DNA of 64,000 bases, from assembly GCF_002217395.1 (NCBI RefSeq), contig NZ_MUHD01000016.1, positions 189,860 to 253,859 of the forward strand, in the 5' to 3' direction. A program made the translations under genes and the position numbers. The notes below the pieces were generated by a model. That model was not told the DNA's origin and ran no database searches. It worked only from the letters and a program-made list of their open reading frames with translations. Numbering within the stretch: position 1 is the stretch's first letter; each line of letters begins with the position of its first letter. The stretch comes from Flavobacterium plurextorum. Its GTDB lineage: Bacteria; Bacteroidota; Bacteroidia; Flavobacteriales; Flavobacteriaceae. Positions 49,973 to 59,385 of the stretch are shown here, one piece after another.

Positions 49973-50572
49973 TTATTTAGTGCAATTTGGTAACGAACAT
50001 CCATAAGCTCTAAGAGCCAAAGCATTAAAAGAGGGCGAATTAGTCTGCTTTAACAATGAGTCAATAGCCATTTGAGCATAATTACTGTCGGCATCTGTGC
50101 AATATCTTGTTTTATTATAATTACCTCGAAAATATAAATTATGCGATGAGTCTAATAAAACTGCTTGCGGAGTCGAAATAACACCACATTTTTTAGCAAT
50201 ATTTTGATCAAAATAAACAGGAATCTGTGCGTCGAACTTTTTCTGTATTTCTTCGATTGTAAAAGTTTTCTGTTTGTTTAAAACAACAATTTTAAAATTA
50301 ATCCTGTCACCGTACTTTTTTATCAAACCAGCCACATGCGGCACATTGAATCGTGAGCAGGGACAATCTGGATTAAAGAAATGAAAAAAAACAGGTTTGC
50401 TATCAAAAGGACAGCATTGAGATAAATCAATTTTGGATCCCATTGCAATGCTGTGATAATTTTTCGGAATTGGCGTTGGCAGACTGTACTTAAACTCATT
50501 CTGCCAAAAAAGAAAACCAATTGCAGCAAGTAAAAATGAAAACCATAATGCTAGGAGTATTTTTTTCTTCAT
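49973..50572 (-). CDS. Membrane-anchored thioredoxin-fold protein (DUF6436-like)
   Basis: This 199-residue protein has an N-terminal membrane anchor (LLALWFSFLLAAIGFLFW) and a thioredoxin-like periplasmic domain. Its active-site region reads FFNPDCPCSRFN, so the Cys pair is C-P-C rather than the usual C-x-x-C. Further cysteines are CC near 53-54 and a C-terminal YGCSLPNC. It resembles a family I recall as DUF6436, linked to redox homeostasis. It lies 28 nt upstream of the membrane protein gene and may be cotranscribed with it. Confidence 0.75.
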   Translation of the reverse strand: MKKKILLALWFSFLLAAIGFLFWQNEFKYSLPTPIPKNYHSIAMGSKIDLSQCCPFDSKPVFFHFFNPDCPCSRFNVPHVAGLIKKYGDRINFKIVVLNKQKTFTIEEIQKKFDAQIPVYFDQNIAKKCGVISTPQAVLLDSSHNLYFRGNYNKTRYCTDADSNYAQMAIDSLLKQTNSPSFNALALRAYGCSLPNCTK

Positions 50573-51145
50573 CTATTATTTTTTATAATTAAGAATAAAA
50601 ACATAAACACTTGTTAAAACAATTAATACTAATTTTCTCTTTAATAGCTAAAAAACCGCTGTAACTTCTGTTTTTTAACACTTAATTCTGCAAAAACACG
50701 CTGATTATACTGCTCTATTAATTATTTTGTCTAACGTATCAATGTTACAAATAAAATCGATGAAATACAATATAAATTCGACAAACTGCATATTTTTTTT
50801 ACAATTCATTAAATGATAGCTTTTTCAGTACTTTCTTATGTTTTAGAATTAATTAATATTCAAAAATAAAATCCAAACAAACAATTGATTTACAAATACA
50901 TACACATAAATCATGATCCTGTGTTAAAAATAACCCAACAAAATGAGTTCGCGTCATTAAACCTTTTCCGAAAATGGCTATCTAAGGTGCAAAGTTTTGC
51001 CGTTAACTCCCTAGAAACAGTACTTTCAGGTTTATAGTAATACAAGTGTTAAATAAAACCTAACGTCATTTGATTTCAGTACAAAAAGTTAAATTTGTGA
51101 GTTGCAAAAAACATACACCAAAAAAATCACATTCACCTAAATTTT
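50573..51145. other. Long intergenic leader region of the RND operon
   Basis: The 573 bp between divergent genes hold no convincing frame and no strong hairpin. The right end contains the promoter at 51069-51097. Binding sites for a regulator may lie here, but I see no clear operator palindrome. Confidence 0.5.
51069..51097 (+). promoter_or_regulatory. Full Bacteroidota-type promoter of the RND efflux operon
   Basis: TTTG (51069-51072) and TAAATTTG (51090-51097) are separated by 17 nt, which fits the -33/-7 arrangement of Flavobacterium promoters. It lies 48 nt before the ATG at 51146. Confidence 0.6.
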
Positions 51146-52204
51146 ATGAAAATTAAACACCTAATCTACGCCTTGATTATCATTATTTTTGGAGGATTTA
51201 TCACTTATAGGATAGTATCTAACAAAAGTAAAAATGAAGACTCAAAGAAGTTTGGCGACAAAGACAAACCAACGACAGTAACCGGAATAGTAGTTCAAAC
51301 ATCAACGTTTGACAATAATTTGTCTTTATCTGGTTCTATCGAAGCCAACGAGCAAATTGAGATTCACAGCGAAGTATCAGGAATTGTAGAGGGAATTTAT
51401 TTTAATGAAGGCAGCTATGTTAATAAAGGTCAAGTACTTTTTAAAGTAAATGATATTGAGTTAAAAGCACAATTAAGACAAGCTGTTACAAGAGAAGGTC
51501 TAGCCGCTGAGAATGAAAGAAGAGCAAAACTACTGCTGCAAAAAGAAGCAATCAGCCAAGAAGAAGCAGATGTTGCCAGAGCGGATCATGCATCAGCGCA
51601 AGCTCAAAGTCAGTTAATAAGAGCGCAAATTGCTAAAACTTCTGTAAAAGCACCTTTTTCAGGAAAAATTGGTTTACGTTCAATTTCTCCAGGTACCTAT
51701 ATTACTCCAACAGTTGTAGTAGCAAAACTTGTAAATACAGGAAAACTAAAAATTACCTTTTCGATTCCAGAAAAATATGCTTCACAAGTAAAAACAGGTT
51801 CTATAATTGATTTTACAGTATCTGGTTCAGATAAAACTTATAACGGAAAAATTTATGCTATAGAGCCAGAAGTTGCTGTTGCTACTCGTACACTGCAAAT
51901 TCGTGCCATTGCCGATAATACAGATGGAAAACTTTTCCCTGGAACATTTGCCGACATAAAACTGCCGTTAAACATTATTAAAGATGCAATAGTAGTTCCG
52001 TCAGAAGCTATAGTTCCTGTGCAAAGTGGTAAAAAAGTGTATGTAGCCAATATGGGCAAAGCTAAAGAAGTTATGGTTGATGCAACAACAAGAACAGATT
52101 CTTCGATTTTGATTTTATCAGGATTAAAAGCAGGAGATACTTTAATTACAAGTGGTGTTATGTCATTAAAAAATGAAGCACCAATAATCGTTAAAGTAAA
52201 ATAG
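51146..52204 (+). CDS. RND efflux periplasmic adaptor (membrane fusion protein)
   Basis: This 352-residue AcrA/MexA-type adaptor has an N-terminal membrane anchor (HLIYALIIIIFGGFITYRIV) rather than a lipobox. A biotinyl-lipoyl domain with SGIVEGIYFNEGSYVNKGQVLF, a coiled hairpin (AENERRAKLLLQKEAISQEEAD) and the second lipoyl half VKAPFSGKIGLRSISPGTYI follow. The beta-barrel and membrane-proximal domains end the protein. It bridges the pump at 52334 and the TolC-type channel. It is the first gene of the operon. Confidence 0.93.
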   Translation: MKIKHLIYALIIIIFGGFITYRIVSNKSKNEDSKKFGDKDKPTTVTGIVVQTSTFDNNLSLSGSIEANEQIEIHSEVSGIVEGIYFNEGSYVNKGQVLFKVNDIELKAQLRQAVTREGLAAENERRAKLLLQKEAISQEEADVARADHASAQAQSQLIRAQIAKTSVKAPFSGKIGLRSISPGTYITPTVVVAKLVNTGKLKITFSIPEKYASQVKTGSIIDFTVSGSDKTYNGKIYAIEPEVAVATRTLQIRAIADNTDGKLFPGTFADIKLPLNIIKDAIVVPSEAIVPVQSGKKVYVANMGKAKEVMVDATTRTDSSILILSGLKAGDTLITSGVMSLKNEAPIIVKVK

Positions 52205-52333
52205 TCTTAAAGTCGAAAGACATAAGACTTAAATAGAGATGTTAGAAATCCTAAATCATAGATTTAAAGATGATAATAAGATTTAACAATAAATCTAAAA
52301 TCAGCAGTCTAAAATCTAAAATCTAAAACCATA

Positions 52334-55300
52334 ATGAGTTTATCAACCACAAGTATAAAAAGACCCGTTTTAACCATTGTTCTGAATTTATTAATTATAT
52401 TATTCGGTTTCATTGGTTATACATTTTTGGGTGTCCGCGAATTTCCCTCAATAGATCCTGCGCAGGTTTCCATTAGAACCAATTATACTGGTGCTAATGC
52501 TGATATTATTGAATCACAGATTACGGAACCGCTTGAAAAAGCTGTAAATGCGATTGACGGAATCCGAAATATAACTTCATCAAGTAACCAAGGAAGCAGT
52601 AACATTACTATCGAGTTTAACTTAGATAAGGATCTGGAAGAAGCTGCAAATGACGTACGTGACAAAGTTTCACAAGCCATAAGAAGTTTACCGCAAGATA
52701 TCGATGCGCCGCCAGTTGTATCAAAAGCTGATGCAGATAGTGATGCTATTATTTCGATGACGGTACAAAGTGACAGTCGAAATTCATTAGAATTAAGTGA
52801 TTATGCCGAAAATGTTATTTCGCAGCGTTTAGAAACAATTCCGGGAGTCAGCGGTGTTCAAATCTGGGGACAAAAACGTTACGCTATGCGTTTATGGATT
52901 GACCCTGTAAAGCTAACTGCTTATGGCTGCACTGTTTCAGATGTTCGTAACGCACTTAACGCTCAAAATGTCGAATTACCTTCTGGTAAACTAACAGGAA
53001 ACAACACTGAATTAACGGTAAAAACAGTTGGAAATCTTTCGAAACCAGAAGAATTCAATAATATCATTATTCGTACAGATGGAGATAAAATTGTACGTCT
53101 AAGTGATGTTGGCGGTGCAGAATTAGGTCCAGAGAATATCGAAACTAAACTAAGTCAGTCTGGATTACCAATGATTGGACTGGCAATTGTACCAATGCCT
53201 GGAGCGAATTACTTAGATATTTCGGCTGAATTTTATAAAAAATACGAAGCTTTAAAAAAAGATCTTCCAAAAGATATCAAACTTAATATAGCACTTGACA
53301 ATACCATATTTGTAAAAAAATCGGTACTTGAAGTTGCTGAAACTCTTGGAATATCAGTAATACTTGTAATTATTATTATTTACCTGTTTTTTAGAGACTG
53401 GGCAATTGCCTTTAGACCTTTAATAGATATTCCCGTTTCGTTAATTGCAACGTTCTTTATAATGTGGCTTTTTGGCTTTTCAATAAATGTACTGACTTTA
53501 TTAGCGATTGTTTTAGCCACAGGTTTGGTTGTGGATGACGGAATTGTTGTAACTGAAAATATCTTTAAGAAAGTCGAAGAAGGAATGTCGCCTATTGAAG
53601 CTGCGATTAAAGGATCAAATGAGATTTTTTATGCTGTAATTTCGATTTCGGTAACATTAGCGGCTGTATTCCTGCCAGTAATTTTCTTAGAAGGTTTCGT
53701 TGGCCGACTCTTTAGGGAATTTGGGGTTGTAATTGGTGCCGCAGTATTAATTTCGGCATTTGTTTCTCTTACCTTAACACCAATGTTAAATGCCTATTTA
53801 ATGAAAGGCGGAGAACAGAAAAAATCTAAGTTCTATATAAGAACGGAGCCATTTTTCGAGAAGATGAACAGCAGTTATGCTGAAGCTCTTTCAAAATTCA
53901 TGGAAAGAAAATGGATTAGTTTTCCTATTCTAATTGCTTGTTTTGGATTGATTTATTTGTTTTTTACCATATTACCAAAAGAAACAGCTCCTTATGATGA
54001 TCGAAGTTCTGTAACCATGCGTATGACAACGCCAGAAGGATCGTCATACGAATATACAGATCGTTTTATGCAGGAAATCTCAAGATTGGTTGATGATTCA
54101 ATTCCGGAGAAAAAAGTAAGTTTGGTGATTACCGCACCTGGTTTTGGAGCTTCGGCTACAAATACTGGTTTTATCCGACTTTCATTAAAAGAACCTCATG
54201 AAAGAAAGAGATCACAAAAAGAAATTGCCGACCAATTAACAAAATGGACAAAGCAATATCCTGATGCAAAAACATCTGTTATCCAACAGCCTACAATTGC
54301 TGTAAACAGACGCGGCGGATTACCAATTCAATACATTATTCAGGCTCCGAATTTTGAAAAATTAAGAGAAAAAATTCCTGTTTTTATGGATGAAGTAGGT
54401 AAAAGCGATGTTTTTTCTATCAGTGATGTTAATTTAAAATTCAACAAACCTGAAATAAACGTTAGTATTAATCGTGAAAAAGCCGAAAGCTTAGGAATCT
54501 CAATTATTGATATTGCGCAAACTTTACAGCTTTCTTTAAGCGGACAGCGTTTTGGTTATTTTATCAAAAACGGAAAGCAATATCAGGTTATAGGTCAATT
54601 TGATCAAAAAGACAGATCAAAACCATTGGATTTAACTTCGATGTTTGTGAAGAACAAAAAAGGAGAGTTAATTCAGATGGATAACGTTGTAAATGTCGAA
54701 GAACAAAGTAATCCTCCACAGTTATACCACAACAACCGTTATATGTCGGCAACCGTTTCTGCAGGTTTAGCTCCAGGCAAAAGTATCAGCGACGGAATTG
54801 CTGAAATGGACAGAATTAAAGCTAAAGTATTAGATGATAGTTTTACAACCGATTTGAGTGGAGAATCGAGAGATTTTGTGGAGAGCAGCTCGAATACTTC
54901 TTTTGCTTTTGGATTAGCTTTATTATTAATATTTTTAATTCTTGCCGCTCAGTTTGAAAGCTTTATAGATCCTTTTATTATTATTCTGACTGTACCAATG
55001 GCGGTTGCTGGAGCCTTATTTTCATTATGGTTATTCAATCAAACTTGGAATATTTTCAGCCAGATTGGAACTGTAATGCTTATTGGTCTGGTGACTAAAA
55101 ATGGTATTTTGATCGTTGAATTTGCTAATCAATTACGAGAACAAGGAAAACCAAAATTAGAAGCAATTCTTGAAGCTTCAGAAGCGCGTTTACGTCCAAT
55201 TTTAATGACCAGTTTAGCCATTGCTTTAGGTGCGTTGCCAATTGCAATGTCGCTTGGAGCCGCTTCGACTAGTAGAATTGGTATGGGAGTTGTAATTGTT

Positions 55301-55432
55301 GGTGGAACTATATTTTCATTAGCATTAACACTTTTTGTTATTCCTGCCATCTATATGATGTGGTCAAAAGCACGTAAACATTATCCGGAATTTGATCATA
55401 TAGAAGAATACGAAAAAGAAGTAAGTAAATAA
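52334..55432 (+). CDS. RND multidrug efflux pump (HAE1 family)
   Basis: This 1032-residue AcrB-like inner-membrane transporter has 12 helices and two large periplasmic loops. It shows the N-terminal SIKRPVLTIVLNLLIILFG, the proton-relay helix GLVVDDGIVVTENIF with the twin Asp, and the second-half repeat LIGLVTKNGILIVEFANQL. The length is standard for HAE1 pumps. The 129-bp gap from the adaptor gene contains TCTAAAA repeats. It works with the adaptor and the TolC-type protein to export hydrophobic drugs or bile-like compounds; the substrate is unknown. Confidence 0.95.
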   Translation: MSLSTTSIKRPVLTIVLNLLIILFGFIGYTFLGVREFPSIDPAQVSIRTNYTGANADIIESQITEPLEKAVNAIDGIRNITSSSNQGSSNITIEFNLDKDLEEAANDVRDKVSQAIRSLPQDIDAPPVVSKADADSDAIISMTVQSDSRNSLELSDYAENVISQRLETIPGVSGVQIWGQKRYAMRLWIDPVKLTAYGCTVSDVRNALNAQNVELPSGKLTGNNTELTVKTVGNLSKPEEFNNIIIRTDGDKIVRLSDVGGAELGPENIETKLSQSGLPMIGLAIVPMPGANYLDISAEFYKKYEALKKDLPKDIKLNIALDNTIFVKKSVLEVAETLGISVILVIIIIYLFFRDWAIAFRPLIDIPVSLIATFFIMWLFGFSINVLTLLAIVLATGLVVDDGIVVTENIFKKVEEGMSPIEAAIKGSNEIFYAVISISVTLAAVFLPVIFLEGFVGRLFREFGVVIGAAVLISAFVSLTLTPMLNAYLMKGGEQKKSKFYIRTEPFFEKMNSSYAEALSKFMERKWISFPILIACFGLIYLFFTILPKETAPYDDRSSVTMRMTTPEGSSYEYTDRFMQEISRLVDDSIPEKKVSLVITAPGFGASATNTGFIRLSLKEPHERKRSQKEIADQLTKWTKQYPDAKTSVIQQPTIAVNRRGGLPIQYIIQAPNFEKLREKIPVFMDEVGKSDVFSISDVNLKFNKPEINVSINREKAESLGISIIDIAQTLQLSLSGQRFGYFIKNGKQYQVIGQFDQKDRSKPLDLTSMFVKNKKGELIQMDNVVNVEEQSNPPQLYHNNRYMSATVSAGLAPGKSISDGIAEMDRIKAKVLDDSFTTDLSGESRDFVESSSNTSFAFGLALLLIFLILAAQFESFIDPFIIILTVPMAVAGALFSLWLFNQTWNIFSQIGTVMLIGLVTKNGILIVEFANQLREQGKPKLEAILEASEARLRPILMTSLAIALGALPIAMSLGAASTSRIGMGVVIVGGTIFSLALTLFVIPAIYMMWSKARKHYPEFDHIEEYEKEVSK

Positions 55433-55439
55433 TTTATTA

Positions 55440-55485
55440 GCCTTGAATTTCTGAATTGCGATTGACTAATTCAGAAATTCAAGGC
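55440..55485 (+). other. 18-bp intercistronic hairpin in the efflux operon
   Basis: GCCTTGAATTTCTGAATT (55440-55457) pairs perfectly with its complement at 55468-55485 around a 10-nt loop, between the pump and TolC genes. It lacks a U-tract, so it probably stabilises or processes the mRNA, or modulates TolC output, rather than ending transcription. Confidence 0.75.
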
Positions 55486-55500
55486 AAAAGAAAAAACAAT

Positions 55501-56811
55501 ATGAATATTAAAATTTTAATTAGCAGTTTGTTATTACTCTTTCTAAGCATTACAAAAACTAATGCGCAAGAAGTTTTGACTATTGAAGATGCTATGAAAA
55601 TTGCTTTAGAGAACAATTTTGAGATTAAAATAGCCAAGAATAACTCAAAAATAAGCGAAACGAATGTTACTTTAGGAAATGCAGGAATGCTTCCAAATGC
55701 AGGCGCTTCGATTACAGACAATAACAGCGTAACAAATTCTTCGCAGACGCGTCAGGACGGAACAACAACTTCATTGGATAACGCTAAAAATAACAGCTTA
55801 AATTATGGAGTGAGTTTAGGCTGGACTGTTTTTGATGGTTTGAAAATGTTTGCTAAACTAGATCAATTAAAAGAACTTCAAAAATTAGGAGACGCTGAAT
55901 TAAAGAGAACCATTTTGATCAAAATTGGTCAAGTAAACTCTGCTTATTATGATTTGGTTCAACAGCAGCATCAATTAGCTGCTTTAGATACTACAATTGT
56001 AATTTCGAAGCAAAGACTAACTTTAGCTCAAAACCGTTTCAGCATCGGAAAAGCTTCAAAATTGGAAGTTTTAAATGCTCAAGTTGATTTAAATTCAGAT
56101 CAAGTTGCTTTATTGAGACAAAAAGAATCATATGCTAATGCTAAAATCATATTGAATCAATATTTAGCTAGAGATCCTAAAATAAATTTTACTGTTACAG
56201 ATTTAGTTACTGTTGATAATAAATTGATTTTGGCTGATCTTATGAATTTGGCTCAAAAACAAAATCCAGCTTTAGAAGCGCAGATCATTAATAAACGTAT
56301 AGCCGAACTGCAGCTTAAACAAGTAAAAGCAGATCGATATCCTGTTGTAAACTTAACATCTGGTTATAATTTTAACGAAAGTCAGTCGAGTTTAGGTTTT
56401 ACCAGTCAAGCTTCATCACGAGGTTTAAATTATGGTTTTAATGCAACTTTAAACATTTTTGACGGTTTTAATCAGCATCGAAATGAAAAGGTAGCCAAGC
56501 TTCAAATCGAAAATTCTCAAATTGCTATCGAACAGCAAAATATGATTTTGAATACACAGTTAAGTACTGCTTTTCAGACTTATTTAACCAATCTAGAATT
56601 GATCGATTTAGAAGAAGATAACGAAGCAATTGCAAAACAAAATTTAGACATTACCTTAGATAAATTTAGAATCGGAACGATTACAACTCTTGATTTTAGA
56701 ACAGCTCAGCTGAATTATGTAAATGCAAAAGTGCGATACAGCAATGCACAATATGAGGCAAAGTTATCTGAAATTGCTTTAAAAGAATTAGCAGGAAATA
56801 TTAATTTTTAA
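55501..56811 (+). CDS. TolC-family outer-membrane efflux channel
   Basis: This 436-residue protein has a signal peptide (MNIKILISSLLLLFLSITKTNAQ) and two OEP repeats (LTIEDAMKIALENNFEIKIAKNN; DLMNLAQKQNPALEAQIINK). Long coiled-coil segments and a C-terminal FRTAQLNYVNAKVRYSNAQYE complete it. The start is ATG at 55501, which begins with the signal peptide; the longer frame from 55456 would run through the hairpin. It completes the tripartite pump. Confidence 0.93.
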   Translation: MNIKILISSLLLLFLSITKTNAQEVLTIEDAMKIALENNFEIKIAKNNSKISETNVTLGNAGMLPNAGASITDNNSVTNSSQTRQDGTTTSLDNAKNNSLNYGVSLGWTVFDGLKMFAKLDQLKELQKLGDAELKRTILIKIGQVNSAYYDLVQQQHQLAALDTTIVISKQRLTLAQNRFSIGKASKLEVLNAQVDLNSDQVALLRQKESYANAKIILNQYLARDPKINFTVTDLVTVDNKLILADLMNLAQKQNPALEAQIINKRIAELQLKQVKADRYPVVNLTSGYNFNESQSSLGFTSQASSRGLNYGFNATLNIFDGFNQHRNEKVAKLQIENSQIAIEQQNMILNTQLSTAFQTYLTNLELIDLEEDNEAIAKQNLDITLDKFRIGTITTLDFRTAQLNYVNAKVRYSNAQYEAKLSEIALKELAGNINF

Positions 56812-56836
56812 AGTAAATTTACTGCAAAAAAAAGTA

Positions 56837-57700
56837 ATGACTTCGTATAATCCAAAAGACTGGTTTAGTTTTATTTTTCATTTTAGCAAAGCCGATACTT
56901 TCCGTAAATTAATTCCCGTAATGTTTTTTATGGCAATATATTGCGGCGGAATTGCTTATCTTGAACTTGAATATTGGGATTTACCAGAAGACAGTAAGGT
57001 TAAAAACATCTCAACAATGCACAGCATGTTGGGTTTTGTAATTTCATTATTACTTGCGTATCGTACCAATACAGCCTATGATCGCTGGTGGGAAGGACGC
57101 AGGATGTGGGGAAGTCTGGTAAACAACAGTCGTAATTTCGCCATGAAACTTTCGGTTATTTTAGAGGACGAAAAAGATAAAGCATTTTTTAGAAAGATGA
57201 TTCCAGGATATGCTTCTATCTTAAACAAACATTTGAAGGACGAAGAAACTGGAATGCAATTGTTTGATAATGTAGATTTAGAACTGGATCATCACAAGCA
57301 CAGACCGAATCAGGTTGCTAAAATAATGTTCAAAAAAATCCACGATCTTTATGTGACTAATAAAATTTCAGGCGAACAGCTCATTACCTTAAACAATGAA
57401 GTAACAGCGTTTACAGATATTTGTGGAGCCTGTGAGAGAATAAAAAACACTCCTATTCCCTACTCTTACAGCGCTTTCATCAAGAAATTTATATTTATTT
57501 TTGTCCTCACACTCCCTTTTAGTTACGTATTTACATTAGGCTATTATGTAATTCCTGTAGTTGTTTTTATTTTTTATGTTTTAGCGAGTTTAGAGCTTAT
57601 CGCAGAAGAAATTGAAGACCCTTTTGGTGATGACGAAAATGATCTTCCAACAAGAAAAATGGCTGAAAATATTAAGAAACATGTTGAAGAACTGATTTAA
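56837..57700 (+). CDS. Bestrophin-family chloride channel
   Basis: This 287-residue inner-membrane protein is of the bestrophin/UPF0187 family. Signature RTNTAYDRWWEGRRMWGSLVNNSRNFA spans about 76-102, followed by a helical domain and a C-terminal pair of helices (FIFIFVLTLPFSYVFTLGYYVIPVVVFIFYVL). Conserved EEIEDPFGDDENDLP near the end is the calcium-clasp-like site. It starts 25 nt after tolC, so it is likely cotranscribed with the efflux operon. Confidence 0.92.
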   Translation: MTSYNPKDWFSFIFHFSKADTFRKLIPVMFFMAIYCGGIAYLELEYWDLPEDSKVKNISTMHSMLGFVISLLLAYRTNTAYDRWWEGRRMWGSLVNNSRNFAMKLSVILEDEKDKAFFRKMIPGYASILNKHLKDEETGMQLFDNVDLELDHHKHRPNQVAKIMFKKIHDLYVTNKISGEQLITLNNEVTAFTDICGACERIKNTPIPYSYSAFIKKFIFIFVLTLPFSYVFTLGYYVIPVVVFIFYVLASLELIAEEIEDPFGDDENDLPTRKMAENIKKHVEELI

Positions 57701-57771
57701 TGAAACGTTAAATCTTAAATTGTTAAACTTATTTTTATTAAATTTAAAGTTCCACTTCTAAATTTAATGCA

Positions 57772-58695
57772 ATGCAGAATCAACGTGTTTTAATTACTCC
57801 GCCAGATTTATCTAATGAAAAATCATTAAAAACACTTGTTGAAAACAGGAGTGTTTATACTCTAAATCACTGCGAACTGAATATTTTTGAGACTTATGAA
57901 TCTTCAAAACTAGTACCTTTAAAATTCAACGATTTTGTAGTTACGAGTATGCTTCGCGGAAAAAAAGTAATGCATTTATTTGATGAACCTGGATTTGATT
58001 ACCTGCCTGGGGAAACAGTTGTTATACCTTCGAATATTGAGATGAAAATTGATTTTCCAGAAGCTTCAAAAGAAAATCCAACGCAATGCCTTGCTTTAGC
58101 TATTGATACAACAAAAATTACCGAAACTCTTGATTTCTTAAATGAGCGTTATCCAAAAAAAGGAAGCGACAATTATTGGCAGTTAAACTATCAGAATTAC
58201 TTTTTTTACAATAATGTTGATCTTGCTTCAACAATCAGTAAATTAATCAAAGAATGTACAAGCACATCAATTACAAAAGATGTTATTGCCGATTTGACAT
58301 TACAGGAATTATTAATCCGAATTATTCAAACTCAAACAGCAAAATCTCTTGATGATGGAGCTGTTCTGCAATCCAACAATCCAATTTTTGAAGTTACAGA
58401 ATTCATTAAGCTTAATTTAAAAGAAAACATAAATCTAAAAAGCTTAAGCGAAAAAGCTTGTATGAGCACAGCATCATTCTATCGTTTTTTCAAAAGAGAA
58501 TTAGGTATGAGTCCTATAGAATATGTTTTGAATGAAAAAATTAAATATGCAAAAAAACTACTTAGAAACCCAAGTATACAAATAAATGAAGTTTGTTATT
58601 TGTCGGGTTTTGAAGATGCTAATTATTTCATCAGATTGTTTAAAAAACACGAAGGAATTACACCGAAACAATATCAATTGCTTTATGTTAATTAA
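57772..58695 (+). CDS. AraC-family transcriptional regulator
   Basis: This 307-residue regulator has an N-terminal cupin-like sensor domain (about 1-180) and a C-terminal AraC DNA-binding domain. The two helix-turn-helices are LSEKACMSTASFYRFFKRELG and INEVCYLSGFEDANYFIRLFKKHEGITPKQY. AraC proteins beside alcohol and aldehyde dehydrogenases commonly activate them. The target genes at 59386 and 60494 are on the opposite strand just downstream, so regulation of them is the likely job. Confidence 0.92.
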   Translation: MQNQRVLITPPDLSNEKSLKTLVENRSVYTLNHCELNIFETYESSKLVPLKFNDFVVTSMLRGKKVMHLFDEPGFDYLPGETVVIPSNIEMKIDFPEASKENPTQCLALAIDTTKITETLDFLNERYPKKGSDNYWQLNYQNYFFYNNVDLASTISKLIKECTSTSITKDVIADLTLQELLIRIIQTQTAKSLDDGAVLQSNNPIFEVTEFIKLNLKENINLKSLSEKACMSTASFYRFFKRELGMSPIEYVLNEKIKYAKKLLRNPSIQINEVCYLSGFEDANYFIRLFKKHEGITPKQYQLLYVN

Positions 58696-58742
58696 AGGCG
58701 CTAAGACACTAAGGTAATAAGGTTCTGAGTTTTTAAGCAACC

Positions 58743-58886
58743 TTGTCATTTCGAGGAGCGAGAAATCGCACTAGAAGTCTGGCAAAGATTATCCATAAAG
58801 ATTAGTGACATATTTTGCGGAGTTTCTAGTGTGATTTGCTTCGCCTATTCGCTATCGCTCGGGTCTCCTTTCAGTCGAAATGACAA
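58743..58886. repeat. Inverted-repeat unit of the GTCATTTCGA family
   Basis: TTGTCATTTCGA (58743-58754) is inverted at 58875-58886. An inner pair, AAATCGCACTAGAA facing TTCTAGTGTGATTT, is inverted with one mismatch. The outer words are the same as in the repeat at 40-143. It lies between the AraC gene and DUF779 with no coding role. Confidence 0.75.
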
Positions 58887-58944
58887 AACCCTGCAAAACC
58901 TTTGTCTCTTTGCCCCTCTGAACCTCTGTCCTTTTTTTAAAAAC

Positions 58945-59319
58945 TTACTCAAAAATCTTTACAGGTTCTAAATCTTTTTCTTCCTCTTCAGTAAAAATTC
59001 GATATTCAATTTGGAATGTTTTTTTTAGAGGTGTTTCCAAGGAAAAACCGCCAACACCAAAAGCATCAATAACTTTAAGTGTAAAATGTGAATGTTTCCA
59101 GTATTCATACAAATCATTATCAACCCAGAATTCAGTATCTTCAATAGTTCCAATGCAAACATCGCCTATTCGCTGATAGTAACCGCCTTTTTCAAAACAT
59201 TGCGGCTGCGTGCCTTCACAACATCCTCCGGCTTGGTAAAACATTAAATCACCATGTTTTTCCTTTAGAATTTTAATTAATTCGACAGCTTCTTGTGTGG
59301 CTTCAATTCTCTTAACCAT
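58945..59319 (-). CDS. DUF779 protein
   Basis: This 124-residue protein has the DUF779 signature: FYQAGGCCEGTQPQCFEKGGY (28-48) with four cysteines, VCIGTIEDTEFWVDNDLYEYWKHSH, and GGFSLETPLKKTFQIEYRIF. The family is found next to aldehyde dehydrogenases, usually cytoplasmic with unknown function; the cysteine cluster suggests metal binding. A terminator-like hairpin upstream (59336-59375) separates it from the alcohol dehydrogenase. Confidence 0.92.
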   Translation of the reverse strand: MVKRIEATQEAVELIKILKEKHGDLMFYQAGGCCEGTQPQCFEKGGYYQRIGDVCIGTIEDTEFWVDNDLYEYWKHSHFTLKVIDAFGVGGFSLETPLKKTFQIEYRIFTEEEEKDLEPVKIFE

Positions 59320-59335
59320 GACTTTTACAATTTAA

Positions 59336-59375
59336 AAAAAGCAGTAAACTTATTGTTATAAATTTACTGCTTTTT
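59336..59375 (-). terminator. Terminator between adhP-like gene and DUF779
   Basis: AAAAAGCAGTAAA (59336-59348) pairs with TTTACTGCTTTTT (59363-59375) around a 14-nt loop. For the minus strand it follows the alcohol dehydrogenase stop at 59386. Confidence 0.85.
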
Positions 59376-59385
59376 GCATTACCAA

